Positions 25,696 through 36,292 of a stretch of 64,000 bases of DNA are shown in pieces (position 1 is the first letter of the stretch; each line of letters starts with the position of its first letter). Both the position numbers and the translations under genes were made by a program. The notes beneath the pieces were generated by a model. The model had not been told where the DNA came from and did not search any database. It saw only the letters and a list, made by a program, of their open reading frames with translations. Source of the DNA: Isoetes taiwanensis (taxonomy: Eukaryota > Streptophyta > Lycopodiopsida > Isoetales > Isoetaceae); NCBI GenBank assembly GCA_021234155.1, contig JAJEKV010000044.1, positions 10,795,764 through 10,859,763 of the forward strand. Reading direction: 5' to 3'.

Positions 25696-28600
25696 AAATG
25701 ATGTCTGTCCGGGCAAAGATCGTGGTTCTCCCCACCTTGAATCTTCCTAACCCGCAATCAACCCGATGCATACGATATACTACTATAATACTTACACATT
25801 TATTACGATTACCTTAAGATAATATTTTTAAATCATTATTACGCCATTACATTATCAAATAAGTTGTCAATTGTAACTTCTACTAAAAATAAGGTACTTA
25901 TTAGTTTCTATTATCACAACATTTAGTTTATCACAATTTAACACTTTCATATACAATTATTATTTAAGGTACTCTTCATTCCTTGCAACACATTCCAACA
26001 AAATTTGTGTTGCGTGTGTCTTCGTGACCTTAAAATCCTCGCATTAATTTTACAATATCTATAATTACATACTTACTATCTTAATTATTAGAATTACTCT
26101 AAGGTAATGTTTAAGACATTACTATTTCGCTATCCTATTAACTTATCACATCATAACTTAATCCACGCTTAAAGGTAATTATTAACCTTACTTAATACAA
26201 CATTTAAGTTTATCAAAGTTTATCAATTTCATACAAAATTTTACACTTCTAAGGTACTTTTCATCCCTTGCAAACACATTATAACAACATTTGTGTTGTA
26301 AGTCTCAGAAGTTCGACCTCCTTGCCCTCCTCGAGCTTTATTGGCCTCGCAGTCGACACTACCTATTATTAATTATTACAAAAAAATTTTGGTTATATGG
26401 TGACCACCCCACCTATCTACATGGATGCATGGCTAATCTCCCTGGGCCAGAGGGAAGAGGGTGGATCTTCCATTATGGTCGTGGAGACAGCGCTATATGC
26501 CTATATGCCGCCATGCCTACACCTCTAGTTGCCCAACAGAGGATATCCTTCCCAATATGGGGGGCGGAAGGATAGATTCCTCCTATCAAAGCATATATGG
26601 GGCTAAAGGTGCCTTTCCTATCAATGCATTCCTTAATGACCTCCTTTCTTCGAGGTCGCCTACTCCGTGGGGACGTAAGTAGACTTTCTAATCTACCTTC
26701 CACTCGCCCAGCGAAACGCTTGGTCATGCCTACATTGACATTACACCACCATCCCCTAGAGATCACCGTCAGAGTGGTCTCATCCTCGGGTAACAACGCA
26801 TGCAGTCCATACCAAGCATAGGTTGCATGCGTAGATTAATCCTAACTACACATGAAACTAACCTAAACACAAATCGACATGCCTGAGCCAATTTTTGCTG
26901 GCTCCTTTAATGCATGTGATTAACATAATTACCCTAAGGTAATATTTATGAATTAACATTATCATAGTATCGGATACATTACTTCCGATAGTACAATTAT
27001 ATTTACTTTAAGCTTTGCAATATTTAACGACTTTTAGATCGCAATTATTTAAACAATAACCCTGATTTAGACCTATTGTTACATAGACAAGGTTTTAATT
27101 ATCATACACAAGAATTAGATGTGCTTCTTATTCTCTTCCTTGGGTCCTGCATTACCCTTGGAAATATATCCCTAAGATATACTTAAGTATATCCTAATTC
27201 TATTTTCTATCTATATTTATAAGGCCCCCGAGGTCATATAGCTATCCTTGGAAGGAATTATGGCCCCATGTAAGGATTAATTAACATGCTACCTCACATT
27301 ATCGCTTGTTATTTAACTTATTTCCCTATGATACATATACATGCAACAATTTCTATGCAGCTATTAGGATCTATATTTAACTTATCAATAAGACACATTA
27401 AAGCTTATAATACATGCGATACCTTACCTAAGGCTAGAACGATCCACTCATTGAGCCAAGGCCGAGTAGTTTGAGGTGACTTGGTCGCTCATTGCTCCCA
27501 TAGTTTTGCTCCACTTCGCTGGTGTAGTTCACTACTACGCCGGGCCTCAAGACGCTGAAGGCCTCCCCGAGCTATCTATCTATCTATCTTACGCTCTATT
27601 CGCTTCGCCATTGCGGAGTGAACTCTATTCTACTTGGTCAATTCGGTGCAAGTAACGCTCAATCATAAGATTGAGCCCTCCCACTTTCTTCAAAAAGAAA
27701 ATGGTCCTCAAGATTCCCTTCAATGACATTGCACACAACGCCATATCTATTCTCTCCCCTTAAGAGGTTATACGCTTCTTACTTAGCGATTAAGTTATTT
27801 TAGCCTTAGCTAACATAAGATGGATGCACATATTATGTTATCATTTATTTCAATATAATTATGGGTTATCTACTTAGTTAGAACGATTCTAAACCACAAG
27901 GTTTTGTCATGACGACAATTCCTTTTGTCTCAAAAAAGACTATTTGATTACTATAATTTTATTTTAGATGTACCTTGCATGTACTATTATTTTATTATTC
28001 TAGAGATTCCCCTTTCTTAGTTATTTAAACTCTTGGAATATTCCTACCAATCTAATTGATGTCATCGTCGTAACAAGTTGGCTGGGACTTGTTAGATTAC
28101 TTCTTTTCTTTAGGTTGATTATTCTTTTGGAGATACTAGATTTATACATGGTCAACAATTATCCTAGTAGTGATTTCTTCTTAGCGAGGAGATCAATCTC
28201 ACCAAGTGGTTTCAATACGTTGGATGTCCGTTAACAATCGTGTATAATTTTAGTTACCCTATGCCTCCTTCCCAATTGGGCAATCCTTTCAACGAGAATA
28301 TCCGAATTGCCTTCTAATCCCAATATGGATGTTACCATCCATACATTTAACCTACTAGGCCCCATGGCCTTAGATCTTTGAGCTTGCTAGAAGCTCATCC
28401 GCCGTTGCCCGCTTGAAGGAGCAAGGTAACGTTTCTTCCCGAAGTCGCCGATACTTCGGGTCTCCTTTGACGGTGGCTCCTCTTTGATGTAGAGGTTGAC
28501 TTTGTTCGCTAGAAGCCTCTTATTGCTGGTGGCTTGATGGTGTAGTTGATCATTTGAATCTTGCATGCCGCCAAATGCCTCGAAGTGGCGCCGTTGAAAG

Positions 28601-29538
28601 AGATCTTTCATCTTGAACTCTTTGTCTTGGCAGCTAAAGGATGACTCAGATCCGATATTGTTTCTTCGACTCCATCGATGTCTCATCACGCCGAGTCCTC
28701 TTTGTCGCTATCGTGTTGCCTCAAGAGTGTTGACGATGTTGATTGCTTCACCCCCGAAACTTGCATGACATCTCTTCCTTTGATCCGTTACTTATGGGAG
28801 GGAAGGAATAACAAGGGAACTATACATGCAAATATATAGCTTATATAATTACAATTACTACTAGAGCTATTAGGTCTCCCTTGTGCCTCCCTTCGAGTTG
28901 GACACCTACTCCTTGGCAATGTCATCGGTTCCTCCCGCAATGGTGTTGACGATCTATATCCTCCTATTTGTGCGCCTGGCCAGACCGGGTAACTTGTTGA
29001 TATACTTGGGCCCCTCCGATGTTTGTCGGCTATGGCACAACCGCTTTGCATCACATTCTAACTAAGGTGTGCTTGTCGCTGATGCTTCGACATTTCACCG
29101 CTTCTTGATCCCGTTTTCGGGGCAATAATTGTTTCCCCTTCATGATACTTGAAGCTATTTGAAGGCGTCTCTTGAGGTCGTGGCGCGATTCCTTTGGCTA
29201 TACTCCTCCGGAGTTGTTCTCTTCAAGCAGCTTGTTCTTTGAATCGTTCATCCTTGGGTTCACCAAGTTGCATGCAAGGTCAGCGGCAAGTCATCGTGGC
29301 TCGCCCACCTAGTTGGTTCTCCATCGAAGCTTCCAAACTTCTTCTTTCGCTTGATCCCTCGATCACATGGCTTGACGTTGTCACGTTCCACGGTGTTATG
29401 CCGTCTTCTTGTCTTGAGGTACCCTCCCGTGACTTTGATTGTGCTCGCCGCTTTGATCCTCCCATTTGCCTCCGGGAAGCTCGTGGAAGAAGTCGGTTGC
29501 TAGCACTTCTCCGCTTTCGGTTCTCGACCTTTGTCCTT
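25696..29538 (-). other. Element B internal region, 3' part, no recognised gene
   Basis: Homologous to A from about 6330 to 10110. It includes AT-rich stretches with repeated GCAACACAAATTT-like phrases at about 25990 and 26275. A 100-codon minus-strand frame (28387-28689) contains NKVNLYIKEEPPS, the peptide also kept in A near 7310. A CTAT microsatellite lies near 27571. No family was recognised. Confidence 0.5.
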
Positions 29539-29859
29539 CTATGCATTTCGGTCTCTTTTGGCAAGTAAAGGCATCATGACTCTCCTCCACGATGGTCGGG
29601 TTGGCCGGGATGATGGATCCTTATCTCGCAAGCAGACTTGACCCTTGGCGTTGAAGAAGTACCCGCCTTTAGATATACTCTTGTCGTTGAATAGCCCGGC
29701 TATTATCTTGAACTCTCTTTTCACCGAAGGTGCTTCAGTTGCTATCCTTGTCGCTAAGGTGTCGAATGCTTCTACCTTGGGCGCTTTGACGTACATTACG
29801 TCGGAGATATGGTCGGCTTCTTCTCTTCTAATTCTTGGTAGGAGTACCGACGAAGCCAT
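29539..29859 (-). CDS. Hypothetical protein of the A/B element family
   Basis: An ATG at 29859 opens a 106-codon frame. The protein is charged and soluble-looking: an N-terminal basic/acidic stretch (PRIRREEADHISDVMY), then VEAFDTLATRIATEAPSVKR, then IIAGLFNDKSIS with GGYFFNAKGQ, and a basic C-terminal end. It has no signal peptide, membrane segment or zinc motif. The homologous frame in element A (6023 onward) is broken. In position it lies mid-element, where a gag remnant could be expected, but I see no gag signature. Whether it is expressed is unknown; it may be a relic that stayed open by chance. Confidence 0.35.
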   Translation of the reverse strand: MASSVLLPRIRREEADHISDVMYVKAPKVEAFDTLATRIATEAPSVKREFKIIAGLFNDKSISKGGYFFNAKGQVCLRDKDPSSRPTRPSWRRVMMPLLAKRDRNA

Positions 29860-32800
29860 CACCTAGTTGTTGGGGGCATATCTCCTCGTCCGCGTGCCTT
29901 CGTAAGTGCATCTCCATCTAATACACGGTCATAGCGCATCACCCTATATTACCACAAGGTGGGATTATGGTCGCCGAGATGTTGCCTTCTTAGTTGGCTC
30001 GTTGATGTCTCGGGTGTTCCTCCTTCCATTGTTGAGGCCACTCATGTCATAAGTTAGGCCAAGCGCCGCCACTGCTATAAGAGGTAGTGTTGCGCCTCGA
30101 CGATGTCCCCGTGCCGTGTTGATGATCTTGACATGACGGTGTTGTCTCTTATTCTAACATTGGGTGGCCGAAGCCTTCTTCGCTTGAGGGCATTTCCAAG
30201 TGTTTGAGTTGAAGGTTTGCTTGGCCTCTAGTCATTTCTCCCTCAGAAGTTGCTCTTCCATTTTGATCTTGGGCTATAGTTGTGCCTCCTTGCTTCCTCC
30301 TTTGGTAGTCAAAGTGAAGGAGCTTCCCGATCTAAGCGCTTAAATCTGAAAACATGACTCTAAACCCATGTTTCTCCACTATATATGTGGACATCCTAGA
30401 TATACAATAGACATATAATGTATTTACATTGGGATTTTAATTCATCCACTTTTTGCAAAACAACTACTAAGATCTACCTAATTATTTATACTCCTTTAGG
30501 TTTCCCCTTCCTCGATCGCTTTTTGATCCTTCTCGGTTTTGCCGTGCATCTTCTTCGATTCCGTTGACTCCTGGATTCCTTGAGATGCCGCTACTATTGT
30601 TGAGCTTTTATGTTCGATCCGAGCTGATCACCTCAAGTTGCTAAGAGTGTTCGCCGATGTGATCCCTTGAAAAAGATGCTCCTCCTTGTTGTGTATGTTC
30701 GCCGCGAGGGAATGCGGTAACCGCCACGCCCCTACATGCGGTGTGTTGTTGCAAGATTGCTGATTGCGGTGCCATTGATCGAGCTTGAGTAGGGTCACCG
30801 GCTGTTGCGGCCGGGCATTCTTGAATGTCTTCAAGCTCGAGATCGCGGGTCGCAAGTAGGCGTGCATTGTCAATCCCCCGCAGTTGAATTTCGAAGTGCG
30901 ACTCCGCTGCTTGGGCTTTGCTTCATTCCAGGTGGCTCTCCCCCGGCTCTGGAAGTGTGGTCATCTCCATTGCCCTATCATAGCTCCTTCTGGTCGCCTT
31001 TTGCGCGGATTTGTACTCGCCGGGCTAGGTCGCTCCCTCCGGCCCTTTGGGTCCTAACCATTCGAAGTCAGACTCTTTGGCTGACCCGAGTAAAGCCGCC
31101 CTTCCTTTGGTTTCTAGGTGTTCCGGGTCCGAATTCTCGCTTGAGCGTAATATTCTCCCCTTGGTCTTGCCCCTAGTGCTGCCGAGCATGTGCCTTCGAA
31201 GTCGGAAATGTTCCTTGATATGCGTCTCCTCCCTCTCATGGTCTCCTACCTTTTTGGAACCGATGAAAGTTCTCCCGCGGGTGCAAGGGAGCCGGAGGCT
31301 CATCTTGGTCACTTTAGGTGCTTTGTGGTTGCCTAGCTTGGTTACTCCTTTTGTTGACGCGGCGCTTTGAGCTGCCGGGCGCAAGGTCGGGTGATCTTCC
31401 CTCCGGTTTCTATACGCCCCGTGGCCGCCATGAGTTGTCTCCTCGACGGAAGATTATGCCCTCCGCCCTAGCTCGTGATGCTAACGCGGCATCGATGCCT
31501 AACATCTTCCCGCACTGTGATTTTGTTGTCTCGCCGCTTCTTCCATTTGAAACTCATATGCGCCGAAGTTGGTGAAGGCGTTGAGATCCTCTTTTCGATG
31601 TGAGCTCGTGGACGTGGTAGCCGGAGGTTGACATCTAGAACATTCTTGGTGCCTTTGGTTACCAATATTCTTCCTATTTGATGAAGATTGATGATAGGCC
31701 GGTGGTGTCCTGTTTCTACTCGCTTGTCGGTTGAGGTGTTTGTCGTTGTGCTTCCCCCCTCTTGGGTCCTTTTCGGCCTCCCTCTCCTTATCTGCTTGTG
31801 CATTGGCTGGGACCTTGATGTCTTCAAGAAGTTTGCGCCTTAGCTCGCCACGTGGCTCGCCCCCGCCCTTCCCGAAAAGCAACGCCCGGTATCCTAGAGT
31901 CTAAGAGTCTACTTGAAGGGCTCTCCTACAATATTCTAGGCTCTATAAGCAAGCAAGATGGCTCGAAAGAAAAGATTACTAGAGACATATCTATAATTTA
32001 CAAGTCTATGGACATTAGGGCGTGTGGTATGGCATGACATGAGGGTTGTTTTGCAAAGCCCTCATGGTGTTTGAGGTATACTCTAAGGTCCTAGCAAAGT
32101 TGGTTTGGGGGTCCAATCTCTACACATGGAATGACTTGGGCAGCTCTAGGCTCTAGCTCCTTTCTAGGTATCCCGGCAATAGGGAGGTCAATGTGGCGGC
32201 TATATAAGTCAAACTCTATTAGGTGCCCGCATTGTGATTAGGTCAAGGTTTATGCCTTTGGCTCGAAAGGCAGGTGGTGTACCAACAGTTGGACTTGGGT
32301 TGCTATGCTAAGGTCTAGATGACTATAACAAAGGGGTGTTCCCGAGCACTTCTACCTAGGAGTAAGGCATCAGCTTCGAGCCGAGATCAATACTTGCGAA
32401 GCTACTAATGGGGTATGCTTCTATTTACAACAAACCACGGTTTGGGGAAAACAATTCAAGGGTTTGAGCAATTTTGGTCATTTTGAGATGGGGTTTGGCA
32501 TTTCTATCCTAATTTGAGGTCATAATTGGATTCTAGGTCGTCTAACGGTCCTAACGCAACAAATTTCAGGCGATTTGGAGCTCTGTAGCTCAAGTTATGG
32601 AGGTTCAAATTTGGAGGTCTCACACGCTGTTCGCACCGATTTTGAGAATGTAGAAATCATTCCCGGGCGCCGACGTGTGAGACATGGGTCCCAATTGGGC
32701 TAGGCTTACTCAATTTAAGTGATCTAAGGCTGTAATTCCACTAAACTCATCGAAGTTAGGCAGAATTGACCCCTTTATTTGGTCGATTTGGATTCGTTTT

Positions 32801-33260
32801 GGGCATTTTGGGCATGGTTCACACGTTGCGCCTCCACGTCGATTCCTAAAATCTAGAAATCTGCCCCGGGCGCTGACGTGTGAGACATCGCCTCAATTTT
32901 TGCTCAAAAGCCCAATTTGACTAAAACAAAAGCTAGAATTCTATAACTTAACTTAATTAAGTAACTTTATACAGTTATAATTTACTCTAAAACACGTTGT
33001 ATTAAACAAATTTTATCATTTACGAAATTAATAAGGTTCTCCTTTGATATGACTGACTCCCTTGGCGTGTACTGTGTAGGCTGTTGAGTCTTCAAAATGT
33101 TGGACTAGCTTCTGCTCTGCTGCTTCTTGACCCCTGGCCTCCCGCTCTCGTTCTGCCCTCTCCTCTTCTTGTTTTCTTCAGCCTCCTTGGCCTCTGGCTG
33201 TTTCGCCTTGTCGAGGGAGTCGAGTGGTCTGTTTGGTGCGCGTCATCTCGATCGGAGGCT
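29860..33260 (-). other. Element B internal region, 5' part
   Basis: Homologous to A from about 2540 to 6020. The longest minus-strand frames (31499-31882 and 31468-31827) are Arg/Lys/Ser-rich and overlap each other in different frames. One contains HQECSRCQPP, also readable in A at about 4243 (HQEFSRCQPP). A second IKEE-like peptide (NIHNKEEHLFQG) lies near 30690. I recognise no protein family. Confidence 0.45.
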
Positions 33261-33386
33261 GGCGCGCCCAGACAGGTTTCCACATTTTAGAAATCAGCTA
33301 TGGCGCGACGTGTGAGAAGCTCTGGCGCGCCCAGACAGGTTTCCACATTTTAGAAATCAGCTCTGGCGCGACGTGTGAGACCATCC
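33261..33386. repeat. 63-bp tandem duplication in element B leader
   Basis: GGCGCGCCCAGACAGGTTTC starts units at 33261 and 33324. Both copies contain CACATTTTAGAAATCAGCT and GGCGCGACGTGTGAGA. The units are nearly identical, which implies a recent duplication. Confidence 0.85.
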
Positions 33387-33422
33387 TATTTGGCTCACGT
33401 GTGAGACCATCCTATTTGGCTC
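33371..33422. repeat. 26-bp tandem duplication in element B leader
   Basis: ACGTGTGAGACCATCCTATT begins at 33371 and again at 33397; the units are adjacent and appear identical. Confidence 0.85.
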
Positions 33423-33435
33423 ACTAATTTTTTCT

Positions 33436-33510
33436 CTTTAACTGCTACTAATTCACTTTAACTGCTATTAATTCACTTTAACTGCTACTAATTCACTTTA
33501 ACTGTTGCTA
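33436..33510. repeat. 20-bp tandem array, about 3.7 copies, in element B leader
   Basis: CTTTAACTGCTACTAATTCA is repeated at 33436, 33456 (one change), 33476 and partly 33496. It lies between the PBS and the interior, so it is part of the 5' leader RNA. Confidence 0.85.
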
Positions 33511-33590
33511 GCTTAGCATATACTACAAAAATGAGAAAAAAAATTTCCCATTTCTCGAGGTTGTGCTTTGCTCTTGGTCTCCAAGAACAT

Positions 33591-33603
33591 TGCTCTGATA
33601 CCA
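33591..33603 (-). other. Primer-binding site of element B (initiator Met tRNA)
   Basis: On the minus strand TGGTATCAGAGCA lies one base after the end of the 5' LTR. It is complementary to the 3' end of plant initiator-Met tRNA, the usual minus-strand primer of plant LTR retrotransposons. It fixes the direction of the element. Confidence 0.85.
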
Positions 33604-34890
33604 CTGTGACGTCCCCTACTCGCATACGGTGCCCTCACCGTATACAAACAGGAGTTCATCCCCCATACCAGCTCCATGCTAATATCAGGGGCCCTCCACA
33701 TGACACCGCAACCGCGGACGGGTTCAAAGTGGGAAGAGTGGAAGGGTCATTGCACCCCGCCTCCCTCGAGGGCCTACCTAGTCATGAAGGGCGTAAACAT
33801 ACATGTCAAGAGGGCACATACATCAACATCATATGACCATCACGAAGGATGGTCCTCCACATATCTGCATAGACAAAGATCGGCACATCACATAGGGAAT
33901 CCTACCCAAGGCTCGGACTCAAAGGGATGACGGGCTTGGGTCTCCGTGAGTTCATTGCGCATGTAATTCATGGCAATGGATTTGGCTGGCATAAGAACAT
34001 GGCATAGGGTTGTCCACTCCATCCGCCCCTCCTGTGCACACTTTGCAGAGTAGGCTGAAAAGTGTTGGGACCTGACTGTAGCCCGCCGGATGCATAGCCA
34101 AGGGGGCTATATCCTGGGTTGCATCTCCCCAGCCCGATGGGGCGGTGGGGATCACTCCCTCCAGAGATCTCCATGCTGACTCAAGGTGACTAGAGGGCCA
34201 CTGCCCGTATTCGACTTGAACTCAATGGAAGGTCATATTCACCACCTCACGAGTGTCGAGCCCATGCCTTGCCCACACGCAGTGGCAAGCCATTAGACCT
34301 AGTCACAATGATCCCCGGTAGCACTAACACACCATAGGGATCGTTCAAGAGTCAGAACACTAACCTCCTTATAAGCCGTCCCGCCCCTTCACCCACAAAC
34401 TGGGTGTGGCTCTTGTGCAAAGTCGCATCTATAGTGTGCTAGAGAGGCTAATCTAGGAGCATCTACTACCAAGCTTTTAGGTCTCTACCCCCTTCCCAAT
34501 ACAAGGAGTTCACAGAGATACATCATCCATATACATCACGAGAAGAACTAAAGAACAAGATCTAATCTATATCATAGAGTTAGGTTCTTTTAGTTAGAAT
34601 CTGCTATCTAGAGTTCTAGAGGGGTTGCTATGGGCAATTTAAGAGGCTAAACCCCTTCGATTCGATGGCTGAAATGGGGTTTAGACTACTAAATTGCCTA
34701 AATACTCCGATCCTTGAGTTCCTCCTCCCGAACTCGAACATCCCGACCATCCCAGAAATGCTCGAATCAAGGAAAACTAATGATGCAGTTCTCTCCACAG
34801 AGGGAGGGAGGCGGTTTTGGCTCTGAGGCAGCCAAAAAAGGGGCTCTAAAACCCTAGAAACGAAAAATGGGCAAGTTAGGGTTCTCCTAC

Positions 34891-34897
34891 TTAAATA
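34891..34897 (-). promoter_or_regulatory. Core promoter of element B 5' LTR
   Basis: On the minus strand, TATTTAAG is followed by ACCCTAAC and TAGGGTTTT (telo-box-like), the same order as in both A LTRs. Confidence 0.55.
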
Positions 34898-34989
34898 GAC
34901 AAGGGGGTTGGCTAGGGTTTCCAATTATCCCCTTTAGGCATGTGGGATAATTGGGAAAGGGCCCACTTGCCTTTAAGGGCTAGGTGGCC

Positions 34990-35190
34990 AAATGTGCCCA
35001 CATGGAAATGTGTGCACCCAAATGTGCTCACATGGAAATGTGTGCACATTAATGAATGTGTACATTGGAAAATGTGCACATTAATTGCACCTATGGGTAT
35101 GGCCCACTTGGCATCAAGTGGCCACATGGAATTGTGTGCCCACATTAATGTGTACATTGGAAAATGTGCACATTAATACTAATGCACATT
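34990..35190. repeat. TGTGCACATT-type repeat array in the B 5' LTR
   Basis: Same array as 25349-25550. AATGTGTACATTGGAAAATG occurs at 35055 and 35147, again with a 92-bp period, so the array predates this insertion. Confidence 0.65.
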
Positions 35191-35333
35191 CTTAGCAAGT
35201 TTCCCCCTAGGGGCTACCCACTTGGCTACACGTTATGCATTACACGCGTGTCCGGGTGGTGGTGGCGTAACGCTGTGGACGGGCGCATACAATATACGCC
35301 CCGGGAGCGTGATTGTCTTGGCCGAACGCCACG

Positions 35334-35338
35334 TAAAC
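35334..35338. repeat. Target-site duplication of element B, right copy
   Basis: TAAAC, matching 23947-23951. Confidence 0.7.
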
Positions 35339-35366
35339 ATTTTGGTAATTGTTAAACATTGTTGGC

Positions 35367-35384
35367 AAATTCAAGATTGATGCT
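35367..35384. repeat. Target-site duplication of the LINE tail, left copy
   Basis: AAATTCAAGATTGATGCT, repeated without change at 36275-36292. An 18-bp duplication is typical of LINE insertion. Confidence 0.9.
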
Positions 35385-36274
35385 TTCGAGCTTTCGAGCT
35401 CGCTTTCGCCTGAAGGACAGTGACCGGGCTATCTGGGAACAAGTGGCGGGGAGTATTCCGCTACACATACCTATAGTCCCTCAGGGTGATGTGGTGGTGC
35501 AGGTTTGGAAGGTTCATCCAGATGTTGTATCTTCTTGTTTTGTGCGGTCTTGTTACCGGGTGTTGGCTATCCATGACACTCTGCCCCCTTCAGGCAAGTG
35601 GTCTCTCGCAGCCTTCAGGGTTCTCGATGGCGCCGGTTTGGACGCGGGTCATGGAGCTCACTTCCCCACCGGTTCGGTGCTTTGTGGCAGGTGGTGCACC
35701 GCTGTATCAGGGTGAATGTCCTTGTGAGTCAGTTTAGGCCGGGTGTGAGCCCTCTTTGCCCTTGTTGTGGCCTTCATCGTGAGACTGTGGAGCATTGTCT
35801 GGTTTTATGCCCTCACTTGCGTGTTGCCCAGGATTGGGTCGTGGCCTGCTTTCGTGAGATTGAATAGCCAACAATTGCCGCTTCATGTATATCCCGGTGC
35901 TTGGTCATTTCAGACGGGCAAAGAAGCCTTGCATCCGGTGGGCGTGGTTTGGTTGGTGTGGTTGATTTGGAAGGCGGCGGTTGTGGATCTTTCGGGGATT
36001 CAAAGAACTGCGGCCTCTCTCGATTCCTCGACTCGTACAAGCTATTTCAAAGCTTTTGGTGTTCCAGGGATTAGTAGAGCCGGAAGTTTTCCATTTGGCG
36101 GGACTTCTTGGGTGTGGTAGATGGTGATGGCCAGTTTGTACAGCAGTAGAGTTGCAGTTGTTGTGGAGTGTCGAGGTATCACTGTCTCTTTGGGGCAGTT
36201 CTCCTTCCTCCTCACTTGCTTTGTAACATTACCATTCTTTTAATATATTGCTGACACAGTTCTTCAAAAAAAAA
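35385..36274 (+). mobile_element. 5'-truncated LINE with poly-A tail
   Basis: The 890-bp insert lies between perfect 18-bp duplications and ends in a run of A (36266-36274). Its plus-strand frames encode the extreme C-terminal part of a LINE ORF2 protein. A region with VWKVHPDVVSSCFVRSCYRV precedes the zinc-binding segment CPCCGLHRETVEHCLVLCP near 35757-35813, matching the zf-RVT-type end of plant LINEs. Frames are broken by indels. The upstream reverse transcriptase and endonuclease are absent, so the insertion was dead on arrival through incomplete reverse transcription. The family differs from the three minus-strand LINE fragments in this window (their zinc region reads RLCQCC). Confidence 0.88.
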
Positions 36275-36292
36275 AAATTCAAGATTGATGCT
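36275..36292. repeat. Target-site duplication of the LINE tail, right copy
   Basis: Identical to 35367-35384 and directly after the poly-A tract. Confidence 0.9.

Larger units (their letters stand above)
23952..35333 (-). mobile_element. Element B: large non-autonomous LTR retrotransposon, same family as A
   Basis: About 11.4 kb. It reads on the minus strand: 5' LTR 33605-35333, PBS 33591-33603, PPT 25682-25695, 3' LTR 23952-25681, and TAAAC target duplication on both sides. The interior parallels element A end to end but contains no recognisable gag or pol. The two LTRs are nearly equal in length (1730 and 1729 bp) and visibly more alike than those of A, so B is probably the younger insertion. 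It was likely mobilised in trans. Its LTRs share blocks with element C, for example 34005-34047 with 51273-51315. Confidence 0.85.
33605..35333 (-). repeat. Element B 5' LTR
   Basis: On the minus strand it ends GGGGACGTCACA just before the PBS; its outer end at 35333 reads GCCACG on the plus strand where GCCACA is expected. It matches 23952-25681 along its full length. The core promoter TTAAATA lies at 34891-34897. Confidence 0.8.
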
